64,000 nucleotides of DNA, taken from Pseudomonas vranovensis DSM 16006 (lineage in GTDB: Bacteria; Pseudomonadota; Gammaproteobacteria; Pseudomonadales; Pseudomonadaceae). How positions within the stretch are numbered: the stretch's first letter is position 1; every line of letters begins with the position of its first letter. The DNA lies in assembly GCF_000425805.1 (NCBI RefSeq), contig NZ_AUED01000002.1:580014-644013 (forward strand), written 5' to 3'. Below, piece after piece: positions 54,813 to 63,950 of the stretch. The notes under the pieces are model-generated. The model was not told where the DNA came from. It made no database searches and saw nothing but the letters and a program-made list of their open reading frames with translations. The position numbers were made by a program, and so were the translations under genes.

Positions 54813-54850
54813 GGAATTCGAGGTGCCGGCCTTGGCCAGCGAGCCCTGCA

Positions 54851-55066
54851 TCAACGCCAGAACGGCTTGCTCAGCTCTTCGTAGCGTTGTGCTTCGCTGA
54901 TGCCGGCGTCGGCCAGCAGGCGAGAGTCCAGGCGGGCCAGCTGGTGGCGGCTGGCGATGCGGCGTTGCCACAGCATCAGGTTAGCCAGAACGCGCAGTGG
55001 CAGCGCAGCCTTGGATTGTTTGGCGGTGTTTTCGAAAACCAGGCCGGAACTGAGGGTACGTTCCAT
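54851..55066 (-). CDS. DUF1127 (YjiS-like) small protein
   Basis: A 71-residue protein whose C-terminal half is the DUF1127 motif: LMLWQRRIASRHQLARLDS followed by RLLADAGISEAQRYEELSKPFW, split at the turn. Small DUF1127 proteins in other bacteria affect RNA turnover and phosphate or carbon metabolism. GGATGAC lies before the ATG. In E. coli yjiS is next to the MocR-type regulator yjiR; no such regulator gene is in this window. Confidence 0.85.
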   Translation of the reverse strand: MERTLSSGLVFENTAKQSKAALPLRVLANLMLWQRRIASRHQLARLDSRLLADAGISEAQRYEELSKPFWR

Positions 55067-55385
55067 GATGTCATCCTTCCGCTTGTGGCGGCATTAGGTA
55101 GTGATTTAACTGATGCCAATGATCCTCCTCTGTCGTCCATAACAGTAGATACAGTTCACCTGCATTGTGATGGGCCAGTTAACTGTTTAAGGGCACTGTT
55201 GCACTCGAAATAGGCGTAACTGTACCGGTCAGCACTTAAATGGTGCATTTATGTGCAGGAGAAGAAGGATGTAGCGGAAAACCGGGGTAAAAACACCGGT
55301 ACAGTAGAACAGTTTTTGAAAATCAATCGGTAGCAACTGTTCAGCCGGTGAGCATTGCGCATCACCGGCTGTATTACAGTACGAC
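55067..55385. other. Operator-rich gap upstream of the DUF1127 gene
   Basis: A 319-base region that holds no gene but at least six matches to an AACTGTAYC-type box, listed as a separate entry. It is AT-richer than its surroundings. It contains the DUF1127 promoter and the 3' end of the CoA-transferase transcript; an inverted repeat, GCCGGTGA with TCACCGGC, at 55344-55372 may terminate the latter. Confidence 0.6.
55148..55343. promoter_or_regulatory. Cluster of AACTGTAYC-type boxes
   Basis: Sites seen: GATACAGTT 55148-55156, AACTGTTTA 55181-55189, AACTGTACC 55218-55226, GGTACAGTA 55298-55306, GAACAGTTT 55307-55315 and AACTGTTCA 55335-55343. Both orientations occur. The core ACTGT is kept in all. 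This density in 200 bases is well above chance for a GC-rich genome. MocR/GntR-type regulators use such repeated boxes, but the regulator here is unknown. Confidence 0.55.
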
Positions 55386-56879
55386 TCAGCTGGCGAGCAT
55401 GCGCCCGGTTTCTTCCAGGTTTTCGTGCCATGCCAGGGCTTCACGCAGGATGTGCGGGGTATGACCGCCGCGCTCGCACGCGCGGGTGAAGTAGTCATTC
55501 AGCGCATCGCGATAGTCCGGGTGCACACAGTTGTCGATGATCACCCGTGCGCGCTCACGGGGCGCCAGGCCACGCAGGTCGGCAAGGCCCTGCTCGGTGA
55601 CGAGGATGTCCACGTCGTGTTCGGTGTGGTCAACGTGGCTGACCATTGGCACAACGCTCGAGATCGCACCGCCCTTGGCGATGGACTTGGTGACGAAGAT
55701 CGCCAGGTGCGCGTTGCGGGCGAAGTCGCCGGAGCCGCCAATGCCGTTCATCATCCGCGTGCCGCAGACGTGGGTGGAGTTGACGTTGCCGTACAGGTCG
55801 AACTCAAGGGCGGTGTTGATGCCGATGATGCCAAGGCGGCGGACCACTTCAGGGTGGTTGGAGATTTCTTGAGGGCGCAGGACCAGTTTGTCCTTGTAGC
55901 GCTCCAGGTTGCCGAATACGTCAGCGTTGCGGCGGGTCGACAGAGTAATGGAACTGCCCGAGGCAAAGCTCAGCTTGCCGGCGTCGATCAGGTCGAAGGT
56001 CGAGTCCTGCAGTACTTCGGAGTACATGGTCAGGTCTTCGAACGGCGAGTCGATCAGGCCGCACATCACTGCGTTGGCGATGCTGCCGATGCCGGCCTGC
56101 AGCGGGCCGAGCTTGTTGGTCATGCGCCCTGCTTCCACTTCCTTCTTGAGGAAGTTGATCAGGTGGTTGGCGATGCCTTGGGTTTCGTCATCCGGCGGCA
56201 ATACGGTGGACGGCGAGTCCGGCTGCTCGGTGATGACGATACCGACAATCTTGGCCGGGTCGATCGGAATTGCGGTGCTGCCGATACGGTCATCGACTTT
56301 TACCAGCGGGATCGGCGTACGGGTCGGACGGTAGGTCGGGATATAGATGTCGTGCAGGCCTTCGAGGTTGGCGTTGTGCGCCATGTTGATCTCGACGATG
56401 ACCTGTTTGGCGAAAATCGCGAAGCTGGCCGAGTTGCCCACCGAGGTAGTCGGTACGATGTGGCCCTGCTCGGTGATGGCGATCGCTTCGATGACCGCGA
56501 TGTCCGGCAGTTTCAGCTGTTGGTTGCGCAGCTGTTCCACGGTTTCCGACAGGTGCTGGTCGATGAACATGACCTTGCCATCGTTGATGGCCTTGCGCAG
56601 GGTGCTGTCGACCTGGAATGGCATGCGACGGGCCAGAACACCGGCCTCAGTCAGTTGTTTGTCCAGGTCGTTGCCCAGGCTCGCGCCGGTCATCAGGCTG
56701 ATTTGCAGCGGCGACTGTTTGGCGCGTTCGGCCAATGCATGGGGTACAGCCTTGGCTTCGCCGGCGCGGGTAAAACCGCTCATGCCGACGGTCATGCCGT
56801 CCTCGATCAGGCCGGCGGCATCAGCCGCACTCATTACCTTGCTGTGCAGGGAGGACAAGCGGATACGATCACGGTACAT
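55386..56879 (-). CDS. Acetyl-CoA hydrolase/succinate CoA-transferase family protein
   Basis: A 497-residue class I CoA transferase. The N-terminal domain has DGMTVGMSGFTRAGEAKAVP, the central region VIEAIAITEQGHIVPTTSVG, and the C-terminal domain NVNSTHVCGTRMMNGIGGSGDFARNA with SVVPMVSHVDHTEHDVDILVTEQG. Members interconvert acetyl-CoA and succinate or hydrolyse acetyl-CoA. The start MYRDRIRLSSLH fits the family. It is downstream of pntB but separated from it by 177 bases and a terminator. Confidence 0.9.
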   Translation of the reverse strand: MYRDRIRLSSLHSKVMSAADAAGLIEDGMTVGMSGFTRAGEAKAVPHALAERAKQSPLQISLMTGASLGNDLDKQLTEAGVLARRMPFQVDSTLRKAINDGKVMFIDQHLSETVEQLRNQQLKLPDIAVIEAIAITEQGHIVPTTSVGNSASFAIFAKQVIVEINMAHNANLEGLHDIYIPTYRPTRTPIPLVKVDDRIGSTAIPIDPAKIVGIVITEQPDSPSTVLPPDDETQGIANHLINFLKKEVEAGRMTNKLGPLQAGIGSIANAVMCGLIDSPFEDLTMYSEVLQDSTFDLIDAGKLSFASGSSITLSTRRNADVFGNLERYKDKLVLRPQEISNHPEVVRRLGIIGINTALEFDLYGNVNSTHVCGTRMMNGIGGSGDFARNAHLAIFVTKSIAKGGAISSVVPMVSHVDHTEHDVDILVTEQGLADLRGLAPRERARVIIDNCVHPDYRDALNDYFTRACERGGHTPHILREALAWHENLEETGRMLAS

Positions 56880-57006
56880 GGATTGTTATCTCGGGCTACT
56901 AAAGCTAGATGCGCAGTCTAGTGTTTTAGCAACGCGCCGTCCCGCGACCAAGGTCGAATGCTAAGCCCTGAACTAGAGCCTTCTGTCGGCTGGCAGGGCA
57001 TGAAAA

Positions 57007-57033
57007 AGCCCCAGCCGGTACCGCGCTGGGGCT
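57007..57033 (-). terminator. Rho-independent terminator of the pnt operon
   Basis: AGCCCCAGC (57007-57015) pairs with GCTGGGGCT (57025-57033), a perfect 9-bp stem with a 9-base loop. Five A residues at 57003-57007 read as a T-run on the minus strand after the hairpin. Confidence 0.9.
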
Positions 57034-57056
57034 ATTTGTCACAGCCTGGAAAAGGC

Positions 57057-58493
57057 TTAATCGACAGCCTTGACCATGTCTTCGATGACCTTCTTGGCGT
57101 CACCGAATACCATCATGGTCTTGTCCAGGTAGAACAGCTCGTTATCAAGCCCTGCATAGCCGCTGGCCATGGAGCGCTTGTTGACGATGATGGTCTTGGC
57201 CTTGAAGGCTTCGAGGATCGGCATGCCGGCGATCGGCGATTTCGGATCGTTCTTGGCCGCCGGGTTGACCACGTCGTTGGCACCGAGCACCAGCACCACG
57301 TCGGCCTGGCCGAACTCGGAGTTGATGTCTTCCATCTCGAACACCTGGTCGTACGGCACTTCGGCTTCCGCCAGCAGTACGTTCATGTGACCCGGCATAC
57401 GGCCTGCCACGGGGTGGATCGCATACTTCACGTTCACACCATTGTGTGTCAGCTTCTCGGTCAGTTCCTTGAGCGCGTGCTGGGCGCGGGCCACCGCCAG
57501 GCCGTAGCCCGGGACGATGATCACGGTATCGGCGTTGCTCAGCAGGAAGGTTGCATCATCAGCCGAACCGGACTTCACCGGACGAGCTTCCTGGGCACCT
57601 GCTGGCCCCGCGGCGTCTGTTGCAGCGCCGAAACCGCCGAGGATCACGTTGAAGAACGAGCGGTTCATCGCCTTGCACATGATGTACGAGAGGATGGCAC
57701 CAGACGAACCCACCAGGGAGCCGGCAATGATCAGCATCGAGTTGTTCAGCGAGAAGCCGATACCGGCCGCCGCCCAGCCCGAGTAGCTGTTGAGCATCGA
57801 CACTACCACCGGCATGTCGGCGCCACCGATTGGGATGATGATCAGCACGCCCATGATGAACGCTAGGATCAGCATCAGGGCAAAGGCGCTGTAGCTACCG
57901 GTGAAGGTGAAGATCAGGCCAAGGCCGATGGTGGTCAGGCCCAGGATCAGGTTCAGCTTGTGCTGGCCGCTGAACTGTACCGGTGCGCCCTGGAACAGGC
58001 GGAACTTGTACTTGCCAGACAGCTTGCCGAAGGCGATGACCGAGCCCGAGAAGGTGATCGCACCGATGGCGGCACCCAGGAACAGTTCCAGGCGGTTACC
58101 GGTCGGGATCGGGTCGCTAATGCTGGAAACGATACCCAGCGACTGCGGCTCGACCACGGCGGCAATGGCAATGAACACTGCCGCCAGGCCGATCATGCTG
58201 TGCATGAAGGCCACCAGCTCAGGCATCTTGGTCATTTCAACGCGCTTGGCCATGATCGAGCCGGCTGTGCCGCCGACCAGCAGGCCGACAATGACATAGC
58301 CGATGCCATCAGTGGCCAGCTCTGCACCCAGCTTGTAAATCAGGCCGATGGTGGTGATGACCGCCAGGGCCATGCCGAGCATGCCGAACAGGTTGCCGCG
58401 CCGCGACGTGGTCGGGTGCGACAGGCCCTTGAGCGCCTGGATGAAGCACACCGAGGCGACGAGGTAGAGAAGTGTTACCAGGTTCATGCTCAT
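57057..58493 (-). CDS. pntB: NAD(P) transhydrogenase subunit beta
   Basis: A 478-residue protein with about nine helices (domain II) and a C-terminal NADP-binding domain III: VIIVPGYGLAVARAQHALKEL split around the Gly-rich turn, HPVAGRMPGHMNVLLAEA and GANDVVNPAAKNDPKSPIAGMP. It couples proton entry to hydride transfer from NADH to NADP+. Its start is two bases after the pntAB stop. Confidence 0.96.
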   Translation of the reverse strand: MSMNLVTLLYLVASVCFIQALKGLSHPTTSRRGNLFGMLGMALAVITTIGLIYKLGAELATDGIGYVIVGLLVGGTAGSIMAKRVEMTKMPELVAFMHSMIGLAAVFIAIAAVVEPQSLGIVSSISDPIPTGNRLELFLGAAIGAITFSGSVIAFGKLSGKYKFRLFQGAPVQFSGQHKLNLILGLTTIGLGLIFTFTGSYSAFALMLILAFIMGVLIIIPIGGADMPVVVSMLNSYSGWAAAGIGFSLNNSMLIIAGSLVGSSGAILSYIMCKAMNRSFFNVILGGFGAATDAAGPAGAQEARPVKSGSADDATFLLSNADTVIIVPGYGLAVARAQHALKELTEKLTHNGVNVKYAIHPVAGRMPGHMNVLLAEAEVPYDQVFEMEDINSEFGQADVVLVLGANDVVNPAAKNDPKSPIAGMPILEAFKAKTIIVNKRSMASGYAGLDNELFYLDKTMMVFGDAKKVIEDMVKAVD

Positions 58494-58495
58494 GT

Positions 58496-58813
58496 TTACT
58501 GCTTCCCCTCAGCCTTTGCGGCTTTCTTCTTGAACATCTCCAGCATGCGCCGGGTGACTAGAAAACCACCGAATACGTTGACCGCTGCCAGGGCCACCGC
58601 GAGGGTACCCATGGTCTTGCCCAGCGGAGTCACGGTCAGGGCGGCGGCCAGCATGGCGCCGACAATGACGATGGCGGAAATGGCGTTGGTAACCGCCATC
58701 AGGGGGGTATGCAGTGCAGGTGTGACGTTCCACACCACGTGGTAACCGATATAGATCGCCAGCACGAAAATGATCAGGTTATAGACGCCGTGAGAGATCA
58801 GCATGTCTTCCAT
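58496..58813 (-). CDS. pntAB: NAD(P) transhydrogenase subunit alpha part 2
   Basis: A 105-residue membrane protein with about four helices, equal to the membrane part of E. coli PntA. It starts [21 protein letters not shown] after an AGGAG site; the conserved [20 protein letters not shown] is present. It links the NAD-binding alpha subunit to PntB in the membrane. Eleven bases separate it from the pntAA stop. Confidence 0.95.
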   Translation of the reverse strand: MEDMLISHGVYNLIIFVLAIYIGYHVVWNVTPALHTPLMAVTNAISAIVIVGAMLAAALTVTPLGKTMGTLAVALAAVNVFGGFLVTRRMLEMFKKKAAKAEGKQ

Positions 58814-58824
58814 TGTCTGGCTCC

Positions 58825-59946
58825 TTATCCGTTCTTGCGGATGATCTGGCCGTCGCGGCACATCAGGCACGCGGCGACGATATCGTCTTCGAGGTTGATC
58901 ACAAGCGCGCCGTCCTTGTCGAACAGCAGCTTCATGAAGTCGAGCAGGTTGCGGGCGTACAGCGCCGATGCATCCGCCCCGACCTGCGCGGGCAGGTTGG
59001 TCGGGCCGACGATGGTCACGCCGTTCTCCACCACCACTTGATCAGCCACGGTCAGCGGGCAGTTGCCGCCCTGGGCTGCAGCAAGGTCGATGACCACAGA
59101 GCCCGGTTTCATTTGCGCAACGGTGTCGGCGCTCAACAGCGTCGGCGCCTTGCGGCCTGGAATCAGCGCGGTGGTGATGACAATGTCAGCCTGCTTGGCG
59201 CGCTCATGCACCGCCTGGGCCTGACGCTGCATCCAGCTGGCCGGCATCGGGCGGGCGTAACCACCGACGCCTTCGGCACATTCGCGTTCTTCATCGGTTT
59301 CGTAGGGCACGTCGATGAACTTGGCGCCCAGCGACTCGATCTGCTCTTTTACCGCCGGACGCACGTCGGAGGCTTCGATCACCGCACCCAGGCGCTTGGC
59401 CGTGGCAATGGCCTGCAGCCCCGCAACGCCCGCACCCAGAATCAGTACGCGAGCGGCTTTGACGGTACCAGCGGCAGTCATCAGCATCGGCATGAAGCGT
59501 GGATAGTAGTGAGCGGCCAGCAGCACCGACTTGTAGCCGGCAATGTTGGCCTGCGAAGACAGCACGTCGAGGCTCTGCGCCCGTGAGGTGCGCGGCGCCG
59601 CTTCGAGGGCGAAAGCGGTGACGCCGCGTTCGGCCATCTTGGCAATGGTTTCGTTGTTGAACGGATTGAGCATCCCCACCAGGACGGTGCCGCTGTTGAT
59701 CTGGGCCAATTCGCTGTCGTTGGGTGCTACGACCTTCAACACCAGCTGTGCACCAAACGCATCGGCAGCGCTGCCAATAGTGGCGCCTGCTGCTTCATAG
59801 GCACTGTCCGGAACGCTGGCGTTGATGCCGGCGCCGCTCTGGACGGTGACCTGATGCCCCTGACCAATCAGTTTCTTGATGGTTTCCGGGGTTGCAGCAA
59901 CCCGTGTTTCGCCCGTCTGCGTTTCGAGTGGAACACCAATGTGCAC
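58825..59946 (-). CDS. pntAA: NAD(P) transhydrogenase subunit alpha part 1
   Basis: A 373-residue soluble NAD(H)-binding subunit. The GTG at 59946 ([20 protein letters not shown]) has AGGAG eight bases upstream, so the 14-codon longer frame is rejected. The Rossmann motif is [22 protein letters not shown], split as [10 protein letters not shown]; the conserved RSQ-type loop and [17 protein letters not shown] are also present. It is first gene of pntAA-pntAB-pntB. The E. coli PntA equivalent is split here into two genes. Confidence 0.96.
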   Translation of the reverse strand: MHIGVPLETQTGETRVAATPETIKKLIGQGHQVTVQSGAGINASVPDSAYEAAGATIGSAADAFGAQLVLKVVAPNDSELAQINSGTVLVGMLNPFNNETIAKMAERGVTAFALEAAPRTSRAQSLDVLSSQANIAGYKSVLLAAHYYPRFMPMLMTAAGTVKAARVLILGAGVAGLQAIATAKRLGAVIEASDVRPAVKEQIESLGAKFIDVPYETDEERECAEGVGGYARPMPASWMQRQAQAVHERAKQADIVITTALIPGRKAPTLLSADTVAQMKPGSVVIDLAAAQGGNCPLTVADQVVVENGVTIVGPTNLPAQVGADASALYARNLLDFMKLLFDKDGALVINLEDDIVAACLMCRDGQIIRKNG

Positions 59947-60352
59947 GTCAAATCTCCTGCGTGATCTTTTGTTGGTAAACCAGCGCACTGCGGATGGTGC
60001 GTCTGGGGCGGCCGATCAGCACGATCCCGCCGAATTCAGGCGGGGCGCGGCATTTTGCAGGCGATTACGGAATCGCTTCAACCAGTTTTGAAGGGTGACG
60101 GTAATCAAACTACAAGTCACCCTGTGACCGAATGTCGCAAGAATAGGCCTGGAGCCCGCCAAGTACGGGCTTCAGGGAGATTACGGTAAATTTTGAAAAA
60201 ATTCCGCCGAATTCTCTGAATGCCCAGTTCAAAACGCGATTTATGCTGTGAAGGCCGCATAAACAGCAGGGTTAAGGGCTATTGGATGGGGGCAATAACA
60301 GTTGTGTGAATTGCGACATTTCCGTACATCTGTAGGGTTAAGTGTTTATTGA
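59947..60352. other. Gap between gcdR and pntAA
   Basis: A 406-base region with the pnt promoter. A small hairpin AGCCCG (60153-60158) with CGGGCT (60166-60171) could end the gcdR transcript. The stretch 60180-60350 is AT-rich, with AAATTTTGAAAAAATTCC around 60188. I see no gene and no defined operator. Confidence 0.55.
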
Positions 60353-61279
60353 CTACGGGGTCAGGTTGTTGCTTTGATCCTTATGGGCTGCGGCGTAGCG
60401 GCCGGCTTCGGCAACTAGCCAGTCGCGAAAGGCACGCAGCGAAGCAGATTCCACCTTGCGCTCCGGGATCATCAAGTAATACGCCTTGATGCTCGACAAT
60501 GCATGCCGGTTGGCGATAGCCAGGCGCCCTTCAGCCAATTCGCGCTGGATCAGGAACGGTGGAATCAGCGCAACTCCCATCTCATGCATGGCCGCCTGTG
60601 CAAGCATCGAGAATAGCTCATAGCGCGGGCCGGTCATGTCCCGTGGGACGTTCATGTCGAGGCTGTTGAACCATTGGCGCCAGGCGTAAGGCCGAGTGGT
60701 CTGTTGCAGCAAAGGCAGTTGTGCGAGCTGTACGGGCTCAAGTTCCCCTGCGCCGCCCAGCAGCGCCGGGCTGCAAACCGGTACCGGGTTCTCGCCCATG
60801 AGCCGATGGGACTGCGTTCCCGACCAATCGGCATCGCCGAAATAGATGGCGGCATCGAAGTTGGTGTCGGCAAACAAGAACGGCCGAGTGCGGTTGGTCA
60901 GGTTGACGGTGACCTCGGGGTGGCGCAGCTGGAAGTCCTTGAGCCTGGGCAACAGCCATTGGGTGCCGAAGGTCGGTACCACGGCCAGCTCGATTACATT
61001 GGCGCCCTGCTGGCCCATCACCGACAAGGTATCGCGCTCTACAGCGTCAAGTTGTGCAGCTACGCGGCGGCTATAGGAAAGGCCCGCCTCTGTGAGCTTT
61101 ACCCCGCGACGTGAGCGGCGGAATAGCTGGACATTGAGAAACTCCTCCAACCCGGCGATTTGCCGACATACGGCCCCCTGAGTCAGGGCCAGCTCCTGGG
61201 AAGCCTTGGTAAAGCTCTCGTGCCGGGCTGCGGCCTCGAAGCACACCAAGGCGGTGGTGCTGGGGATCTTGCGTCGCAT
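60353..61279 (-). CDS. gcdR: LysR-family regulator of glutarate catabolism
   Basis: A 308-residue LysR-type regulator. The winged helix-turn-helix covers residues 5-62 (ALVCFEAAARHESFTKASQELALTQGAVCRQI split over two helices), and the effector domain follows from about 92. TGAGG precedes the ATG at 61279. It is divergent from gcdH with a 160-base gap, the classical arrangement for the activator GcdR, which responds to glutarate or glutaryl-CoA in P. putida. That role is inferred from position. Confidence 0.85.
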   Translation of the reverse strand: MRRKIPSTTALVCFEAAARHESFTKASQELALTQGAVCRQIAGLEEFLNVQLFRRSRRGVKLTEAGLSYSRRVAAQLDAVERDTLSVMGQQGANVIELAVVPTFGTQWLLPRLKDFQLRHPEVTVNLTNRTRPFLFADTNFDAAIYFGDADWSGTQSHRLMGENPVPVCSPALLGGAGELEPVQLAQLPLLQQTTRPYAWRQWFNSLDMNVPRDMTGPRYELFSMLAQAAMHEMGVALIPPFLIQRELAEGRLAIANRHALSSIKAYYLMIPERKVESASLRAFRDWLVAEAGRYAAAHKDQSNNLTP

Positions 61280-61439
61280 GTACGTCAACCTCACTAATAA
61301 GGCACACAGAGTGGCTTTGTTCGCATTACGGAGTGAGAAATTATCACAAGACCTTGCGCATTCCTCGTTTGTCTCGTCGGCTGATCGGGCCTAGGATCAA
61401 TGCACAACAACTCTGGTCCCATCTTTCGAGGATTCGCCC
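61280..61439. promoter_or_regulatory. gcdR/gcdH divergent control region
   Basis: The 160-base gap between the divergent gcdR and gcdH genes is the expected GcdR binding region. It includes AT-rich blocks such as GAGAAATTATCACAAG at 61333-61348. I could not fix an exact T-N11-A operator. Confidence 0.4.
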
Positions 61440-62621
61440 ATGGCCGGTAAAGCAAGCTTCAACTGGATCGATCCGCTGTTGCTGGATCAACAGCTCACTG
61501 AAGAAGAGCGCATGGTGCGTGACAGCGCTTATCAGTTCGCCCAGGACAAGCTGGCCCCGCGCGTGCTGGAGGCCTTCCGTCATGAGCAGACCGACCCGGC
61601 GATCTTCCGTGAGATGGGCGAAGTCGGTTTGCTCGGTGCAACTATCCCGGAGCAATACGGCGGCAGCGGCCTGAACTACGTGTGCTACGGCCTGATCGCC
61701 CGGGAAGTGGAGCGTATCGACTCTGGCTACCGCTCGATGATGAGTGTGCAGTCCTCACTGGTGATGGTGCCGATCAATGAATTCGGTAACGAAGCGACCA
61801 AGCAAAAGTACCTGCCCAAGTTGGCCAGCGGTGAGTGGATTGGCTGCTTCGGTCTGACCGAGCCTGACCATGGTTCCGATCCGGGCTCGATGATTACCCG
61901 TGCCAAGAAGGTCGAAGGCGGCTATCGCCTGACCGGCAACAAGATGTGGATCACCAACAGCCCTATCGCTGATGTGTTCGTGGTCTGGGCCAAGGACGAT
62001 GCCGGCGATATCCGCGGTTTTGTATTGGAAAAGGGCTGGGAAGGTCTGAGCGCCCCGGCGATTCACGGCAAGGTCGGCCTGCGTGCCTCGATCACTGGTG
62101 AAATCGTCATGGACAACGTCTTTGTGCCGGAAGAGAACATTTTCCCGGAAGTGCGTGGCCTCAAGGGTCCGTTCACGTGCCTGAACTCGGCTCGCTATGG
62201 CATCTCCTGGGGGGCGCTGGGTGCTGCCGAAGCCTGCTGGCATACCGCTCGCCAGTACACCCTGGATCGCAAGCAGTTCGGCCGCCCGCTGGCCGCCAAT
62301 CAGCTGATCCAGAAGAAGCTGGCCGACATGCAAACCGAGATCACTCTCGCTCTGCAAGGCTGCCTGCGCTTGGGTCGTATGAAGGATGAAGGCACTGCTG
62401 CGGTCGAGATCACTTCGATCATGAAGCGCAACTCCTGTGGCAAGGCGTTGGATATCGCTCGCCTGGCGCGTGACATGCTCGGCGGCAATGGCATTTCCGA
62501 CGAGTTCGGCGTGGCTCGTCACCTGGTCAACCTGGAAGTGGTCAATACCTACGAAGGTACCCACGACGTGCATGCGCTGATTTTGGGTCGTGCGCAAACC
62601 GGCATCCAGGCCTTCTATTAA
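61440..62621 (+). CDS. gcdH: Glutaryl-CoA dehydrogenase
   Basis: A 393-residue FAD-dependent acyl-CoA dehydrogenase. It oxidises and decarboxylates glutaryl-CoA to crotonyl-CoA in the lysine/glutarate pathway. Substrate and FAD motifs: [37 protein letters not shown], and the catalytic Glu in [19 protein letters not shown]. The Arg in [14 protein letters not shown] fits the binding of the glutaryl carboxylate in this subgroup. [16 protein letters not shown] is the start. Confidence 0.95.
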   Translation: MAGKASFNWIDPLLLDQQLTEEERMVRDSAYQFAQDKLAPRVLEAFRHEQTDPAIFREMGEVGLLGATIPEQYGGSGLNYVCYGLIAREVERIDSGYRSMMSVQSSLVMVPINEFGNEATKQKYLPKLASGEWIGCFGLTEPDHGSDPGSMITRAKKVEGGYRLTGNKMWITNSPIADVFVVWAKDDAGDIRGFVLEKGWEGLSAPAIHGKVGLRASITGEIVMDNVFVPEENIFPEVRGLKGPFTCLNSARYGISWGALGAAEACWHTARQYTLDRKQFGRPLAANQLIQKKLADMQTEITLALQGCLRLGRMKDEGTAAVEITSIMKRNSCGKALDIARLARDMLGGNGISDEFGVARHLVNLEVVNTYEGTHDVHALILGRAQTGIQAFY

Positions 62622-62635
62622 TAAGGAGCCAGCCC

Positions 62636-63856
62636 ATGGGCGCGCTATCTCATCTGCGGGTGCTGGATCTGTCACGCGTGCTGGCCGGGCCGTGGTCCGG
62701 GCAGATTCTTGCCGACCTTGGGGCCGAAGTGATCAAGGTCGAGCGCCCGGGGACCGGCGATGATACGCGCGCCTGGGGCCCTCCCTTCCTCAAGGACGCC
62801 TATGGCGAGAACACCAGCGAGGCGGCCTATTACCTCTCGGCCAACCGCAACAAGCGGTCGGTGACCATCGATTTCACTCAGCCTGAAGGCCAGCGCCTGG
62901 TGCGCGAGCTGGCGGCCAAGTCGGATGTGGTCATCGAGAACTTCAAAGTGGGCGGCCTGGCCGCCTACGGGCTGGACTATGAAAGCCTGAAGACAATTAA
63001 CCCGCAGCTTATCTATTGTTCGATTACGGGCTTCGGCCAGACCGGACCGTATGCCAAGCGTGCAGGCTATGACTTCATGATCCAGGGGCTGGGTGGGCTG
63101 ATGAGCCTTACTGGTCGCCCTGAGGGTGATGAGGGCGCCGGGCCGGTCAAGGTGGGGGTAGCGTTGACTGACATCCTCACGGGGTTGTACTCGACCGTAG
63201 CCATTCTGGCTGCCCTTGCCCATCGTGACCATGATGGAGGCGGCCAGCATATCGATATGGCGTTGCTCGATGTGCAGGTGGCGTGCCTGGCCAATCAGGC
63301 GATGAACTACCTGACTACCGGCAACCCGCCAAAGCGGCTGGGCAATGCTCATCCCAATATAGTGCCTTACCAGGACTTCCCTACTGCCGACGGTGATTTC
63401 ATCCTCACTGTGGGTAACGATGGCCAGTTCCGCAAGTTCGCTGAAGTGGCCGGGCAGCCGCAATGGGCGGATGACCCGCGCTTTGCTACTAATAAGCTGC
63501 GCGTAGCCAATCGGGCCGAATTGATTCCACTGATCCGTCAGGCAACGGTGTTCAAGACCACGGCCGAATGGGTTGCTCAGCTGGAAAAGGCTGGTGTGCC
63601 CTGTGGGCCGATCAATGACCTGGCGCAGATGTTTGCCGATCCCCAGGTCAAGGCGCGGGGATTGGCAATTGAGATTCCGCATCCCCTGGCCGGGGTTGTG
63701 CCGCAGGTGGCAAGCCCCATCCGCTTGTCCGCGACACCAGTGGAGTATCGCAATGCGCCACCGCTGCTGGGCGAGCATACGGAACAGGTCCTGGGCGAAG
63801 TGCTGGGGATGGCCGCGGCGGAGATCGGGCGGTTGCGTGGTGCAGGGGTGTTGTAG
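62636..63856 (+). CDS. Class III CoA-transferase of glutarate activation
   Basis: A 406-residue CaiB/BaiF family protein. N-terminal LRVLDLSRVLAGPWSGQILADLGAEVIKVERPG (split over two elements), then the region with the catalytic Asp, AGYDFMIQGLGGLMSLTG, and GVALTDILTGLYST. It starts 14 bases after gcdH with AAGGAG. It probably moves CoA from succinyl-CoA to glutarate, producing the GcdH substrate. The exact CoA donor is inferred. Confidence 0.88.
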   Translation: MGALSHLRVLDLSRVLAGPWSGQILADLGAEVIKVERPGTGDDTRAWGPPFLKDAYGENTSEAAYYLSANRNKRSVTIDFTQPEGQRLVRELAAKSDVVIENFKVGGLAAYGLDYESLKTINPQLIYCSITGFGQTGPYAKRAGYDFMIQGLGGLMSLTGRPEGDEGAGPVKVGVALTDILTGLYSTVAILAALAHRDHDGGGQHIDMALLDVQVACLANQAMNYLTTGNPPKRLGNAHPNIVPYQDFPTADGDFILTVGNDGQFRKFAEVAGQPQWADDPRFATNKLRVANRAELIPLIRQATVFKTTAEWVAQLEKAGVPCGPINDLAQMFADPQVKARGLAIEIPHPLAGVVPQVASPIRLSATPVEYRNAPPLLGEHTEQVLGEVLGMAAAEIGRLRGAGVL

Positions 63857-63922
63857 CGTTTTCCTTCTATATAAGGAAGCGGTGCGTCAGGGGCTTAATT
63901 GTCATAAGTTTGAAATAAAGCC

Positions 63923-63950
63923 TTGACGCCCCTGTGGATCTGTCTATAAT
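63923..63950 (+). promoter_or_regulatory. Strong sigma-70 promoter, possibly of a stable-RNA operon
   Basis: TTGACG (63923-63928), a 16-base spacer and a perfect TATAAT (63945-63950), with an AT-rich stretch upstream (63900-63920) and a GC-rich discriminator TCGCCCC after the -10. This combination is typical of growth-rate-controlled rRNA or tRNA promoters. The leader runs off the window; no gene follows before base 64000. Confidence 0.7.
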
